In this document: positions 10,573-21,199 of the stretch, piece by piece
How positions within the stretch are numbered: position 1 is the first letter of the stretch
Layout: each line of letters begins with the position of its first letter
Source: Glandiceps talaboti
Taxonomy: Eukaryota > Hemichordata > Enteropneusta > Spengelidae
Length of the DNA stretch: 27,500 nt
Direction of reading: 5' to 3'
NCBI RefSeq assembly: GCF_964340395.1
Contig: NC_135549.1
Span: forward strand, 2,057,501 to 2,085,000
Notes under the pieces: generated by a model
Database searches by the model: none
What the model was told of the DNA's origin: nothing
Seen by the model: the letters and a program-made list of their open reading frames with translations, nothing else
Program-made: the position numbers and the translations under genes

Positions 10573-10970
10573 GATTAAAAGTGTACTATCGCACGCGCAC
10601 ACAAGGTGCAGGTACAGGTATTCCACATGCTCCACGAGCGGCAGATCACTCAGACCATAACTATTCACTTCCGAGCAACACTTCAGAACGTATACGCATG
10701 CGTGTGTCATGTAAAGGTCACAACTTTCCTTACACGTGACACAAGACACAACAATGCATCTGGTATCCAGGTGTTTTTCACTAGCCGTTATTATTTTTTC
10801 TCTCACTTTGATATGTTTTGTATATGTGTGTACGTGTTAAGAATCTCCAGTATTATTTCTATTGTTTCTTGAATGTTATTTTTATAATTGTACATTTTTT
10901 TAAGATTTTGGGCTGTCTCATACTAGACAAGGAGTTAAAATTAGTATCAGGATATATATTTATTATTAAA
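10573..10970. other. Upstream flank of copy A (probable promoter side)
   Basis: The segment 10573-10806 stays open in the copy A frame, but its translation (Cys-rich, IVVSCVTCKESCD) has no counterpart in copy B, so I treat it as 5' UTR or promoter. It is richer in CpG and ACGCATGCG words than its surroundings. No core promoter element is clear. From 10800 to 10970 it is AT-rich and featureless. Confidence 0.35.
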
Positions 10971-11299
10971 GTGACCATATGGATGAGGATTGAGTATTTA
11001 TTTACGATTTTTAATTCATAAAACAATTTTATCATGGCTTCCTATTTGAAAAATCAATGTGAAACAACACATGTCAAGTCATTGTTTGTAACTCAATAAA
11101 TTGCCAAAAATTAATATATATGTAAAATGTTTATTATTGTCCATACAATAACAAACTTTTTTACACATTTTTTTTTAGCTTTTTGCAATGTATTGAGTTA
11201 TAAATACTTAGAAAATGGTTTGTCACAATGATTTTTCAACAAGGAAGCCATAATTAATTTTTTTTGAAAATACCCAATCCTCATCTATGATATGGTCAC
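10971..11299. mobile_element. Fold-back element (long inverted repeats, MITE-like)
   Basis: Two imperfect inverted arms of about 130-150 bases enclose a short AT-rich centre. Left-arm words GTGACCATAT, GATGAGGATTG, ATGGCTTCCT and TTGAAAAATCA recur in reverse complement on the right (TGATTTTTCAA, AGGAAGCCAT, CAATCCTCATC, ATATGGTCAC). It has no coding capacity, and I could not define a convincing target-site duplication. It is a non-autonomous inverted-repeat element that could form a long hairpin. Confidence 0.75.
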
Positions 11300-13295
11300 A
11301 TGAAATGAAAATTCAGAACCACTGCATCCTGTCTATATATCTATGCCTTTAGTATCCACAGAGTGGGGTTTGATTGATTTATTGCAGTCTTGTAATACAA
11401 AGTTCCCACTTATCTTTGATTTTGTAAAATCTCCTATTTTAAATTGTTGCTCGTCAGACATATGTAATGGAGGTATTATGGACATACTAAGTATCAATGT
11501 GTGTGTGTGTGTGTGTGTTTCAGTTCACCTATTTGATTCATCCCCATAGGGGTGTATGGTTTCTCTAGTTCAAGTATCATCAATTTCATTCAAGTGGCCA
11601 TGTTTTCCATGAATTGAGATATTTGTAGCTCTTGCATGATTCCACAATGTAAGTCAGATTTTGTGTCAGGTACACAGGCAAATGTAGAACAAAGAACACT
11701 CATACATTTTTATATCAGAGTATAGTTTATCTGTATGCCAGTACCTCATAGTCTGTAAAATGATAGGGAATGCCATGATGAGGCGCCCTCACAGTACATT
11801 GTTCAATAGCAGGCCAGTGAAGCAAAACAACACAATGTATCTTAACAGTTTGGTCAATACCAAAAGTAATTTCCATTCTATATGATGTACATTTATATTG
11901 ATGTCGTTATTTTAGCAAAACTGGTTGGTTTTTATACAATGTGAATTGAATTACATTAATGAGCTGGTTTTTATACAATGTGAATCATATTAATGGGTTG
12001 CTTTCATACTTCGTGCTGATATTTTTTCCCTCTGTGTGTGCTGTTATTTTCTTTCCTCATTTATTTACTTCTGCAATTTTTAATTTCAGTCTGTATAATG
12101 TGCTGAGACACACATGTAGCATGTTTTTACATGAAATAAATAATAATACTAATAATTTGTTGCCAAGTCCCATAGTTCACCTGCAACTCACAAAATACAG
12201 AATAACACATACTTTGATGACGCCATCATTAAAATACTCTTTTAATTCTCAGTGACATATTTGACAGTAATATGATTTCATAAATATCATATATAATCCA
12301 GAAGCTACTGACATAAACTAACTTTCACTTATACTTCATCACGACTCCTACAGATAAAATCTGTCACTACAAAACACTATCATAACATAGAGAAATTTAT
12401 GAAAACAGGCAGTACTGAAGACTTCCACTTTTCTCGCACTCAAAAATCATCATTACAGCCTCTGTATAAGGTTGGATGGTTGACCTAGAAAGCATTCGCT
12501 TCACTCTGCCTGCAATCTTGGTAATTCAAAGCCAGTATTTTTCATACTTACAATGCATAGAAGCTGATTGGTTGAAGAAGTCACATGTATGCCTACATTA
12601 TGTTGATTGTGTCAAATTAGCCAGATGTTGGCTATATACGGAAATGTAACCTTTGGTACAAATAAGCTTGAACATCAACACAAGCTATATCATTTTCCTC
12701 ATAGTTAAATGGTTGCAGATGATGAGGCACAGGAAACATTGCAGAGTTTGAAATAACAAAGTCTGAACACTGAGTGGACAGAAGGGATGCCAGGCTGACC
12801 ATCTAGCCTCTATGGAAGCTATCACCACAATGACAAGGACAAAATCATATACTGCTCTGGACTCTAGAATGTTACTGCAGCTACAAATGTGTACAAATCT
12901 ATATTGGCACCAATATGTTTATGAATCTATCCATGCAACATAGATTTATGATTAATATTTAAAAGATAATAAAACAAGATAATATGATACAGATATACAA
13001 TTCACATAAATTTTCTGGGCTTATAACATCAATATATGCTACCACAGGAAGCACTGTAGAACTATCAAAAATCATTTTCAAAAATAAAACCAGTTGCATA
13101 TATGTGTTACGTTGCATATATGTGCGAAACGTTAAGATTATTTTTACCTATTTGGAACAGGTCTTCTCTGCATTTGATAATACAGTCGTCCCCCCCCCCC
13201 CCACCCACCACTAATTAGGGTTCCATGATCTGTCCGAAAGTTTACCAGCAAGTTCATAACATTATACATACAAATGTCAACATATAACATAGAAT
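11300..13295. other. Intergenic spacer with simple repeats and a possible degenerate SINE
   Basis: No gene is supported. A (GT)n run lies at about 11498-11518. A 20-base duplication (GGTTTTTATACAATGTGAAT) occurs near 11928 and 11967. GTTGCATATATGTG is duplicated near 13093. A poly-C tract lies at about 13189-13202. At 12470-12535 the order ATGGTTGACCTAGAAAGC, ATTCGCTTC, GGTAATTCAAAGCC is reminiscent of a tRNA-derived SINE head with a decayed B box. Confidence 0.4.
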
Positions 13296-15455
13296 GAGGT
13301 GGACTGACCCTAATACTACTAATACACTACAGGTGGTTTGACCCTAATACACTACAGGTGGATTGACCCTAATACACTACAGGTGGATTGACCCTAATAC
13401 ACTACAGGTGGTTTGACCCTAATACACTACAGGTGGATTGACCCTATTACACTACAGGTGGATTGACCCTAATACACTACAGGTGGATTGACACTAATAC
13501 ACTACAGGTGGATTGACCCTAATACACTACAGGTGGATTGACCCTAATACACTACAGGTGGATTGACCCCAATACACTACAGGTGGATTGACCCTAATAC
13601 ACTACAGGTGGATTGACTCTAATACACTACAGGTGGATTGACCCTAATACACAACAGGTGGATTGACCCTATTACACTACAGGTGGATTGACCCTAATAC
13701 ACTACAGGTGGATTGACACTAATACACTACAGGTGGATTGACCCTAATACACTACAGGTGGATTGACCCTAATACACAACAGGTGGATTGACCCTATTAC
13801 ACAACAGGTGGATTGACCCTAATACACAACAGGTGGATTGACCCTATTACACTACAGGTGGATTGACCCTAATACACTACAGGTGGATTGACCCTAATAC
13901 ACTACAGGTGGATTGACCCTAATACACTACAGGTGGATTGACCCTAATACACTACAGGTGGATTGACCCTAATACACTACAGGTGGATTGACCCTAATAC
14001 ACTACAGGTGGATTGACCCCAATACACTACAGGTGGATTGACCCTAATACACTACAGGTGGATTGACCCTAATACACTACAGGTGGATTGACCCTAATAC
14101 ACAACAGGTGGATTGACCCTAATACACTACAGGTGGATTGACCCTAATGCACTACAGGTGGATTGACCCTAATACACTACAGGTGGATTGACCCTAATAC
14201 ACTACAGGTGGATTGACCCTAATACACTACAGGTGGATTGACCCTATTACACTACAGGTGGATTGACCCTAATACACTACAGGTGGATTGACCCTAATAC
14301 ACTACAGGTGGATTGACCCCAATACACAACAGGTGGATTGACCCTAATACACTACAGGTGGATTGACCCCAATACACTACAGGTGGATTGACCCTAATAC
14401 ACTACAGGTGGATTGACCCTAATACACTACAGGTGGATTGACCCTAATACACTACAGGTGGATTGACCCCAATACACTACAGGTGGATTGACCCTAATAC
14501 ACTACAGGTGGATTGACTCTAATACACTACAGGTGGATTGACCCTAATACACAACAGGTGGATTGACCCTAATACACAACAGGTGGATTGACCCCAATAC
14601 ACTACAGGTGGATTGACCCTAATACACTACAGGTGGATTGACTCTAATACACTACAGGTGGATTGACCCTAATACACAACAGGTGGATTGACCCTATTAC
14701 ACTACAGGTGGATTGACCCTAATACACTACAGGTGGATTGACACTAATACACTACAGGTGGATTGACCCTATTACACTACAGGTGGATTGACCCTAATAC
14801 ACTACAGGTGGATTGACCCTATTACACTACAGGTGGATTGACCCTAATACACTACAGGTGGATTGACACTATTACACTACAGGTGGATTGACCCTAATAC
14901 ACTACAGGTGGATTGACACTAATACACTACAGGTGGATTGACCCTAATACACTACAGGTGGATTGACCCTAATACACAACAGGTGGATTGACCCCAATAC
15001 ACTACAGGTGGATTGACCCTAATACACAACAGGTGGATTGACCCTATTACACTACAGGTGGATTGACCCTAATACACTACAGGTGGATTGACACTAATAC
15101 ACTACAGGTGGATTGACCCTAATACACAACAGGTGGATTGACTCTAATACACTACAGGTGGATTGACCCTATTACACTACAGGTGGATTGACCCCAATAC
15201 ACTACAGGTGGATTGACCCTAATACACAACAGGTGGATTGACCCTATTACACTACAGGTGGATTGACCCTAATACACTACAGGTGGATTGACCCCAATAC
15301 ACTACAGGTGGATTGACCCTAATACACAACAGGTGGATTGACTCTAATACACTACAGGTGGATTGACCCTAATACACTACAGGTGGTTTGACCCTAATAC
15401 ACTACAGGTGGACTGACCCTAATACACTACAGGTGGACTGACCCTAATACACTTA
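13296..15455. repeat. 25-bp minisatellite, about 86 units
   Basis: The unit reads AGGTGGATTGACCC followed by TAATACACTAC. From 13331 to the unit starting at 15431 the phase holds for exactly 2100 bases, so 84 consecutive units carry no net indel. Variants recur at a few positions only (TAATAC/TATTAC, CACTAC/CACAAC, ACCCT/ACCCC/ACTCT/ACACT). Identical runs of variants recur, for example near 13613 and 14640, which shows higher-order duplication. Edge units carry GGTTTG or GGACTG instead of GGATTG at both ends. Each unit contains CAGGTG, an E-box. Confidence 0.97.
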
Positions 15456-15602
15456 GTCCAATATATACAAGTCTGGTATGAGACAAGATCAGTCTGACTA
15501 GACATCCTTTTGCTGATAACATGAATGTGTACATCAACTTGAATTGTATATGTAACATGGAAAACTTCAAATGTATGTCATATTGAGTAAATTGCTAATT
15601 GA

Positions 15603-15805
15603 GCATGAATATGAAGGTCAATTAAGGTCATGAGTTGGTGTCTAATTGAGCATGAATATGAAGGTCAATTAAGGTCATGAGTTGGTGTCTAATTGACCAT
15701 GAATATGAAGGTCAAAGTGATGAGTTGGTGTCTAAATGACCATGAATATGAAGGTCAAGAGGTGGTGTCAAGTTGAATATGGAGGTCAAGGTCATGAGTT
15801 GGTGT
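15603..15805. repeat. AGGTCA-rich tandem repeat, left part
   Basis: Units of roughly 45-55 bp contain CATGAATATGAAGGTCA, AAGGTCATGAG and TTGGTGTCTAATTGA. Two AGGTCA-ATTA-AGGTCA pairs lie at 15615-15630 and 15662-15677, and one AGGTCAAGGTCA lies at 15783-15794. The array continues at 16364 after an inserted element. Confidence 0.85.
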
Positions 15806-15814
15806 CGATCTAAT

Positions 15815-16362
15815 GGCATCCAGTCAAAACGTCCCCGGGTCAAAACGTCCCCGGTTTCCATAATTCAAAACGTCCCCGGCAAAACGTCCCCACGTCCCCG
15901 GGTCAAAACGCATCTTAACAGTTTGATGTGCTACATGGGCAAAAATAATCATTGTCTTGGGCAACCATCACTTTATTTACGGGAAATCAGACAGATTTGA
16001 GTCTTGCGTGTCAATATCAATGGTCGGTGCTGCACGCTAGCTACAGTGCGTGTCATGTCGTACATGATTGGCTTTTACGCAATATAAATATTCATGTCTA
16101 CGTGGGTGAACGCCCTCCAATTTTTATGAAAATGAGCATGTAAATCACGAACAGAAAATGGTTCGGAATATGGGCATCGATACTTGACCGTGTTTTAGGG
16201 AAGGAACGGAAACTGTTACACAGTCAAGTCTCTTGGTTAAATTTTGGTCATACCCGAGGACGTTTTGACCCGGGGACGTTTTTGACCCGGGGACGTTTTG
16301 ACCCGGGGACATTTTGGTCATACCCGGGGACGTTTTGACCCGGGGACGTTATGACTGGTAAG
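15815..16362. mobile_element. Non-autonomous TIR DNA transposon nested in a repeat array
   Basis: This 548-bp element has complex terminal inverted repeats built from copies of GTCAAAACGTCCCCGG on the left and CCGGGGACGTTTTGAC on the right. The terminal 35 bases starting CCAGTC (15820) match the reverse complement of the right end (to 16358) with one visible mismatch. CGATCTAAT occurs directly outside both ends (15806-15814 and 16363-16371), a likely 9-bp target-site duplication. The core (about 15915-16250) has no transposase frame. The superfamily is uncertain; a 9-bp duplication would fit Mutator-like elements. Confidence 0.8.
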
Positions 16363-16363
16363 C

Positions 16364-16770
16364 GATCTAATTGGCCATGGACATGATGGTCAAGGTCATG
16401 AGTTGATGTCAAATTGAATATGGAGGTCAAGGGTTGGTCCCCATATTGATGAAAATGAAGGTCAGGGTCATGAGCTGGTGTCACATTGGATATGGAGGTC
16501 AAGGTCATGAGCTGGTGTCACATTGGATATGGAGGTCAAGGGTTGGTCCCCATATTGATGAATATGAAGGTCAAGGTCATGAGCTGGTGTCACATTGGGT
16601 ATGGAGGTCAAGGTCATGAGCTGGTGTCACATTGGGTATGGAGGTCAAGGGTTGGTATTGATGAATATGAAGGTCAAGGTCATGAGCTGGTGTCGTATTG
16701 AATATGGAGGTCAAGGTCATGGGGTGGTGTCATATAGATGATGAATATAGAGGTCAAGGTCATGAGTTGG
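16364..16770. repeat. AGGTCA-rich tandem repeat, right part
   Basis: This continues the array at 15603-15805. Units contain ATATGGAGGTCAAGGTCATG, AGCTGGTGTCACATTGG and sometimes an extra GGGTTGGTCCCCATATTGAT block, giving a higher-order pattern between about 16425 and 16660. Abutting AGGTCAAGGTCA pairs recur in most units. Confidence 0.85.
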
Positions 16771-17023
16771 TATCTTATTTCCTCTGATAGTACTGGTGTA
16801 AACAACTGAATGACCCTATGAACAAATATTCCAATATTAAACTTTTTTTACAGAGCAATTATTAAGTTGACCTAGGTGAAGGTTGGGTTGTGTCAATTAT
16901 TTATACAACACCACATCAGCTATATGAGTATCAACAATTTTCAGTACATGCGTGAAAACCACTTTAAAACAAAACTTAACAATTTCTGTTCTGAGTGCTG
17001 GTCTACCTCTAACAAAGCTAGAA
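16771..17023. other. 3' flank of copy B
   Basis: The sequence is AT-rich with no gene. The last 40 or so bases before 17024 match the flank of copy A (TTCTGTTCTGAGT, CTGGTCTAC), with a small insertion in copy B. I see no clear AATAAA on the minus strand. Confidence 0.35.
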
Positions 17024-20000
17024 CTATTCAGAATACTGTTCAACTATCGCAATCAGTTTGTGAACACTGTCCAGATTTGTAAGAGTTGGCTCTACACCGT
17101 GATATAGTGGATGGTCTTTAGGTAGAATGTAATTCCTGATTGTGATAGTATATGCTAGGTTACTGTTGATAGTTACAGACTTTGTAATCACTGGAACTTC
17201 CCAATTTGCAGTCTTCATGACGTGAATGAATTTATCTTTGACAGAAATACACCATCCTGAAGGCAAACTGGTATGCAATAGAGGAAGGTGTTGTTTCATT
17301 TTAGTGAAAGTTTCAGCGATCAACTCTTCCATGAAACTATTTCTGTCAACTTCAGCTGGATTGTACTGATGCAGTTTTCCATCAAACTCAATGTAATATT
17401 CCTTTGTGGACATGGATTCAGCAGCTTGGGCTGGTTCCTGTTTCAGATTCCTTCACAATTAAACAGAAATAATTTCAAAATTAACAATAAATATTATATT
17501 TGCAGAACTGCTGTATTTGTGGTGCAGAATGTATGCAAGCCCATGGTTTGATAGTTAAAGACCCTCATTGTTGCTGGATGATTTTGACCATGTCATCTCA
17601 ACCTACACAAGCTTAGTACTGGTAATATGAATATTTACATAAAACACATGTGTTAACTCTACTTGATCAAAAGTTTTGTCTGATGACATCATCCCCACAT
17701 ATATGTAATGTGAAGTTATGAGATAATAATATGACAGAACTCCATAACATGCTTGTGTAAGTGTGGCATACTTTGGGTATTTGCACGAGTGCTTATATTG
17801 TTATCTGTGGCCATGAGTGTATTGAGTGAAAATACAGCAGAAAACACTGCATACACATACTGGAACTCACATGGACTGGGATTCTTTTATCACTGCATAC
17901 GTTTATCCAAAACAGTAAATTTCCGTTAAAATGACACTGTGATCACACAATTAGTTTTTATGAGTGCAAGTAATCTCTGGTATATATGTAATACTAATAA
18001 CAGATATTGTCTTAACACGGGATGATCAAATTACATCAAGGTTATAAATACTTACCTAATTGTACCGCTCACATTTGCCGGCAATTGACTGGATTGTGTT
18101 GGTAGAATGACTGCTTGCTGCTTTCTAGCACTGTGAATTGATTCAGTATGGTGCCTTGATGGAGTTTTGTCAATATCAGAATCCAAAACAACTTGACTAC
18201 ATTCCTCATCACTGGATGAACCATTGTTGATAGTGTTATCATTACTGCTGAAAGTATGGTCAGTTTCCATGGCATCAGCAGTAACTACTACATCATCAAA
18301 GAATCGGTTCTGAAGAACTTTACTCTGAGGCATGCACACAATGGCATTATGTTGATTACCTGCCTGTACAATGGGTGTGAGATGTTGTGAAGTACTCGGC
18401 TGTACTTGGTCATCCAAATCACTCATTCGTTTGTCTTTATTTATCTTGAACAGCTTTCTGCCAAGATGAGTGCCTCTTAGAATAGCAACAGAAGTCAGCT
18501 GGATGGAACGAGTGGTGTACATTTGGCTTAGACCCCCTTCCTTAGATATCAGAGCTATTATGGATCCCAGTGAGTTGTGACCAACTGCAGAGTTAAGATA
18601 CCATACTTCCCTATTAATATAATGTGTGACATGGTTGTCTGGATGTTGCCAGAGGTAGTGACACATCGGATGGAGCTTACTCACATATTTCTTGAAAGAC
18701 TGAACTGGACAGGTACGGCTTCCTATACAACAGAAAGAAAAAAAAGATGCAGAGTTTATGATTACACAAAATTGTCATCAAATATCATCTTATGAGTTGT
18801 AGCAAATCCAAATAGTATAAACTATTACACCACAACATGTTGTAAAAGGTACCATGTCATGTGTGGCTGGTTGATGGTAATTAAAAAATACAAGCATTTG
18901 AAATTGTAAACTTAACAATAGTCTCGTGTCTACAGACTATCAAGTCTTGTCATAGGGCTACCATAATTTGCAGCTGGCAGCCCATTAGGGCTACCACTGA
19001 TTATGCAAGATGTAAAGGGTGGAAGATTTCCCACTCTGTGCTCAAAGCGCTTTACAAATACTACCCGGCCCTGGCACAGATCTACATCTACATGTACATG
19101 TATAGCGGCACAATAGCAACAGAGGCCCTTTATACCTTGTCACCCCCCCCCCCCCTTGGGGAGCATACAATCCAATGCAGCCTTTATAAGTGCATAGGAT
19201 TAAGCATTCGCATTGCAACCTCTATCCTACCAGGTCCCCAATTATACAGCTGGGTTGACTGATGCACAATCATGGTTCAAACCTTACACAAGGACTTTAG
19301 CCATGCAGAAACAAACAGCAGTGATGGGGCTAAAACCTGCAACTTCCAAGCCAGCCACTCTAACAATTTGACCATCATATTATGACTCCATCTTCATCAT
19401 CAATCTCTCGATATATATGCAGTCACTTTACTATATACCTTATCTTGTGAACAAAAATAAAAGTTGTCGAGTGCACATACCTGGAACTGCATACATAATA
19501 CCTGAGACATCATTTAGTGCATTTGGTTGTGTTCTGAATACATATTCTCTTCCATCAGTCGTAACATCAAGGACAAACGTATCTTTAGTCATCTTTCTAA
19601 TGTCGTCTCGTCCCTTCCATCGAAAATACATCATGATTTCAAAGAACACTTTCATCTGCAGGCCGGTTGGTTTGTTGATGTCAAACACAGAGTTCCTGGG
19701 GCTGTACAATTTGCAAAGATCTTCATAAGAGATTTCAGGATAGCGGTATATTTCTGACAATCCTGCCTTTTTCAGATGCGATCTCTGAGTTTTAAAAGCT
19801 TTGTTCGCGTTTATGAATTCAGTATCTTTTACTATGTCAACATCACCATTACTCGAGCTGACAACATATCGACATATTCCTGCTCGAATAGCCTCCAATG
19901 AAGCCATTGAATAGAGAGTTCCGTCTTTCTTACGCACCTCCACATAAAATTCTTGCAGTAGCGTAGCTAAGTCAGGAACTGCTAAGGTTTCAAAATCGAG

Positions 20001-20174
20001 TGTGTGGCCATGACTGTGACAGTAATCCCGTAAAATTCTTACAGAGCTTGCTGTGGCTCTCATTGTGTTTTTCGGGTTGATATTGCTTGGGCACAAATCC
20101 AACGTTAACGTTTCCATTTCTTCTTTAGATGTTGTGCCAAGTCCTTGCCCCTGGTGATTTAACGCTTCTGCCAT
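17024..20174 (-). CDS. Copy B: Crypton-type tyrosine-recombinase-like protein (DUF3504-like) with novel C-terminal domain
   Basis: There are three coding exons: 20174-19481 (694 bp, same length as copy A), 18722-18056 (667 bp) and 17450-17024 (427 bp, same as copy A). Splice sites are CAG|GTATGT...TATAG|G (phase 1) and TAG|GTAAGT...GAAG|G (phase 2). The joined frame is 595 aa plus stop. The recombinase-like region is collinear with copy A: FYVEVRKKDG (76-85), MTKDTF (195-200), CPVQSFKKYVSKLHP (236-250), WY at 272-273 and LSQMYTTRSIQ. The HxxR box again reads RSIQ at 303-306, and the H/W-Tyr segment is absent. The linker is short, with one QHLT...QHNA...PQSKVLQNRFFDDVV block and an acidic SSSDEE stretch. 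The C-terminal 141-residue module (starting just before MSTKEYYIEFDG) is about 91% identical to copy A. Catalysis is unlikely. A structural or DNA-binding role is possible but unproven. Confidence 0.85.
17732..17888. mobile_element. Small fold-back MITE in intron 2 of copy B
   Basis: This segment of about 157 bases folds on itself. The left end TGACAGAACTCC pairs imperfectly with the right end GGGATTCTTTTA. It shares internal words in inverted orientation (GGAACTCACATG, GCAGAAAACACTGC) with a second element at 25374-25528. It has no coding capacity. Confidence 0.55.
18930..19370. mobile_element. Degenerate interspersed repeat in intron 1 of copy B
   Basis: The segment has words typical of dispersed invertebrate repeats: CTCAAAGCGCTTTACAAATA, poly-C then TTGGGGAGCATACAA, CCTCTATCCTACCAGGT, ATACAGCTGGGTTGA and a GGTTCAAACC that resembles a Pol III B box. 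It is broken by mutations and codes for nothing. It accounts for much of why this intron (758 bp) is longer than its counterpart in copy A (341 bp). SINE-like is my best guess. Confidence 0.4.
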
Positions 20175-20690
20175 GATTAAAACTGTAAAGAAAATAAATG
20201 CACGTACCAGCGCGATAAAATCAATCACAAAAGGGTCTCGACACTGCACTGACAGCTAGCTATGCCCTTCGCACAAGTTTCGCCATTTCTGTATATTTAA
20301 TACAATACGCATGCGTAATATAAGGCCACCTCTGAGCTCTCAAATCATGACCCAATCTGATTAAAATCTGATGTTAGATAGGCTGGTTTTCCTGTATTTA
20401 CCTTTATTCCATCGTTATTGCGTCTTTTACGTGAGTTTTTTTTTCACCGGGCGAATGCCTTTCTAATGTTGATCTACCCCCTTATTACAACAACATAGAC
20501 TTTGTACACCCGTCTTTAAATTTGATTCCATCGTTTTCAATCCATTCACCGGCACCAATGTTAGAATTCCTTGAATTTAAACTTCAATTTTACAGCAAAA
20601 AGCTAAGGTTAACCTAAAACATGTATTTTTTGCGACTGAGCTGAGTCGGTAAACATGCTAAACGGGTTGATGAAGCCCCACCCCACCCCC
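20175..20690. other. Upstream flank of copy B (probable promoter side)
   Basis: No gene is seen. On the minus strand ATTTATTTTCTTTACAG lies directly before TTTTAATCATGG, so a 5' UTR intron acceptor may sit at 20183. Similarity to copy A begins exactly there. The rest is mixed sequence without a clear core promoter. Confidence 0.35.
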
Positions 20691-20960
20691 ACCCCCCCGG
20701 GGGGGGGGGGGGGTGTTACTCCCATAGAAAGGGTATATAACGTATGTACCGTGGTTTTGACGGGGGGGGGGGATACTCCTCTTATTTGAGTATATGTATA
20801 TGTGCCTTTGGGGTGTGTTTTCTAGCCCTTGGTCTAAAATGGTGTCTGTTTTTTTTCCAGCTGAAGAGTCTAAAATGGGGTCCACTTTCCAGTATTTTGA
20901 ATTGGTCCAAAAACGTGGTCCATTGTCCTTTAGCTTTACTAAATCATATGTCATTTATAT
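20691..20960. repeat. Poly-G-containing interspersed repeat, copy 1
   Basis: A C-run turns directly into a G-run at about 20691-20714, and a second G-run lies at 20762-20771. The segment then has GTCTAAAATGG twice, CCAGCTGAAGAGTCTAAAA and GGGGTCCACTTTCCAGTATT. The last part is recognisably repeated near 21318. The C/G runs can form a hairpin or G-quadruplex, and their exact lengths may be unreliable. Confidence 0.55.
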
Positions 20961-21199
20961 AATTGTCCCAAAATGTTGCCTCCTAAGGAAAATGTAGTTA
21001 GTTAGTTATGTATATAGTTAGTTAAACTTGAATCTGGAGAAAACCTGTATGTTCTCATGATTATTCTTTTCAACTACCCGTATTAACTCTTTATATGACA
21101 TGTAAATATAATTCTACTCATAATGAATACTACTATATACTGGCATCTTCAATGTGACAACTACCAGAGGATAGACCGAGTTATCACTTATGACAAACC

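Noticed and set aside
10573-10806. N-terminal extension of copy A from an upstream ATG at 10806
   Set aside because: The extra 78 residues have no match in copy B, whereas the ATG at 10572 lies in a context shared by both copies. It remains possible but is not preferred.
15773-16701. Several short plus-strand frames rich in GQGHELVS
   Set aside because: They follow the AGGTCA tandem repeat and the transposon ends, and show no coding features.
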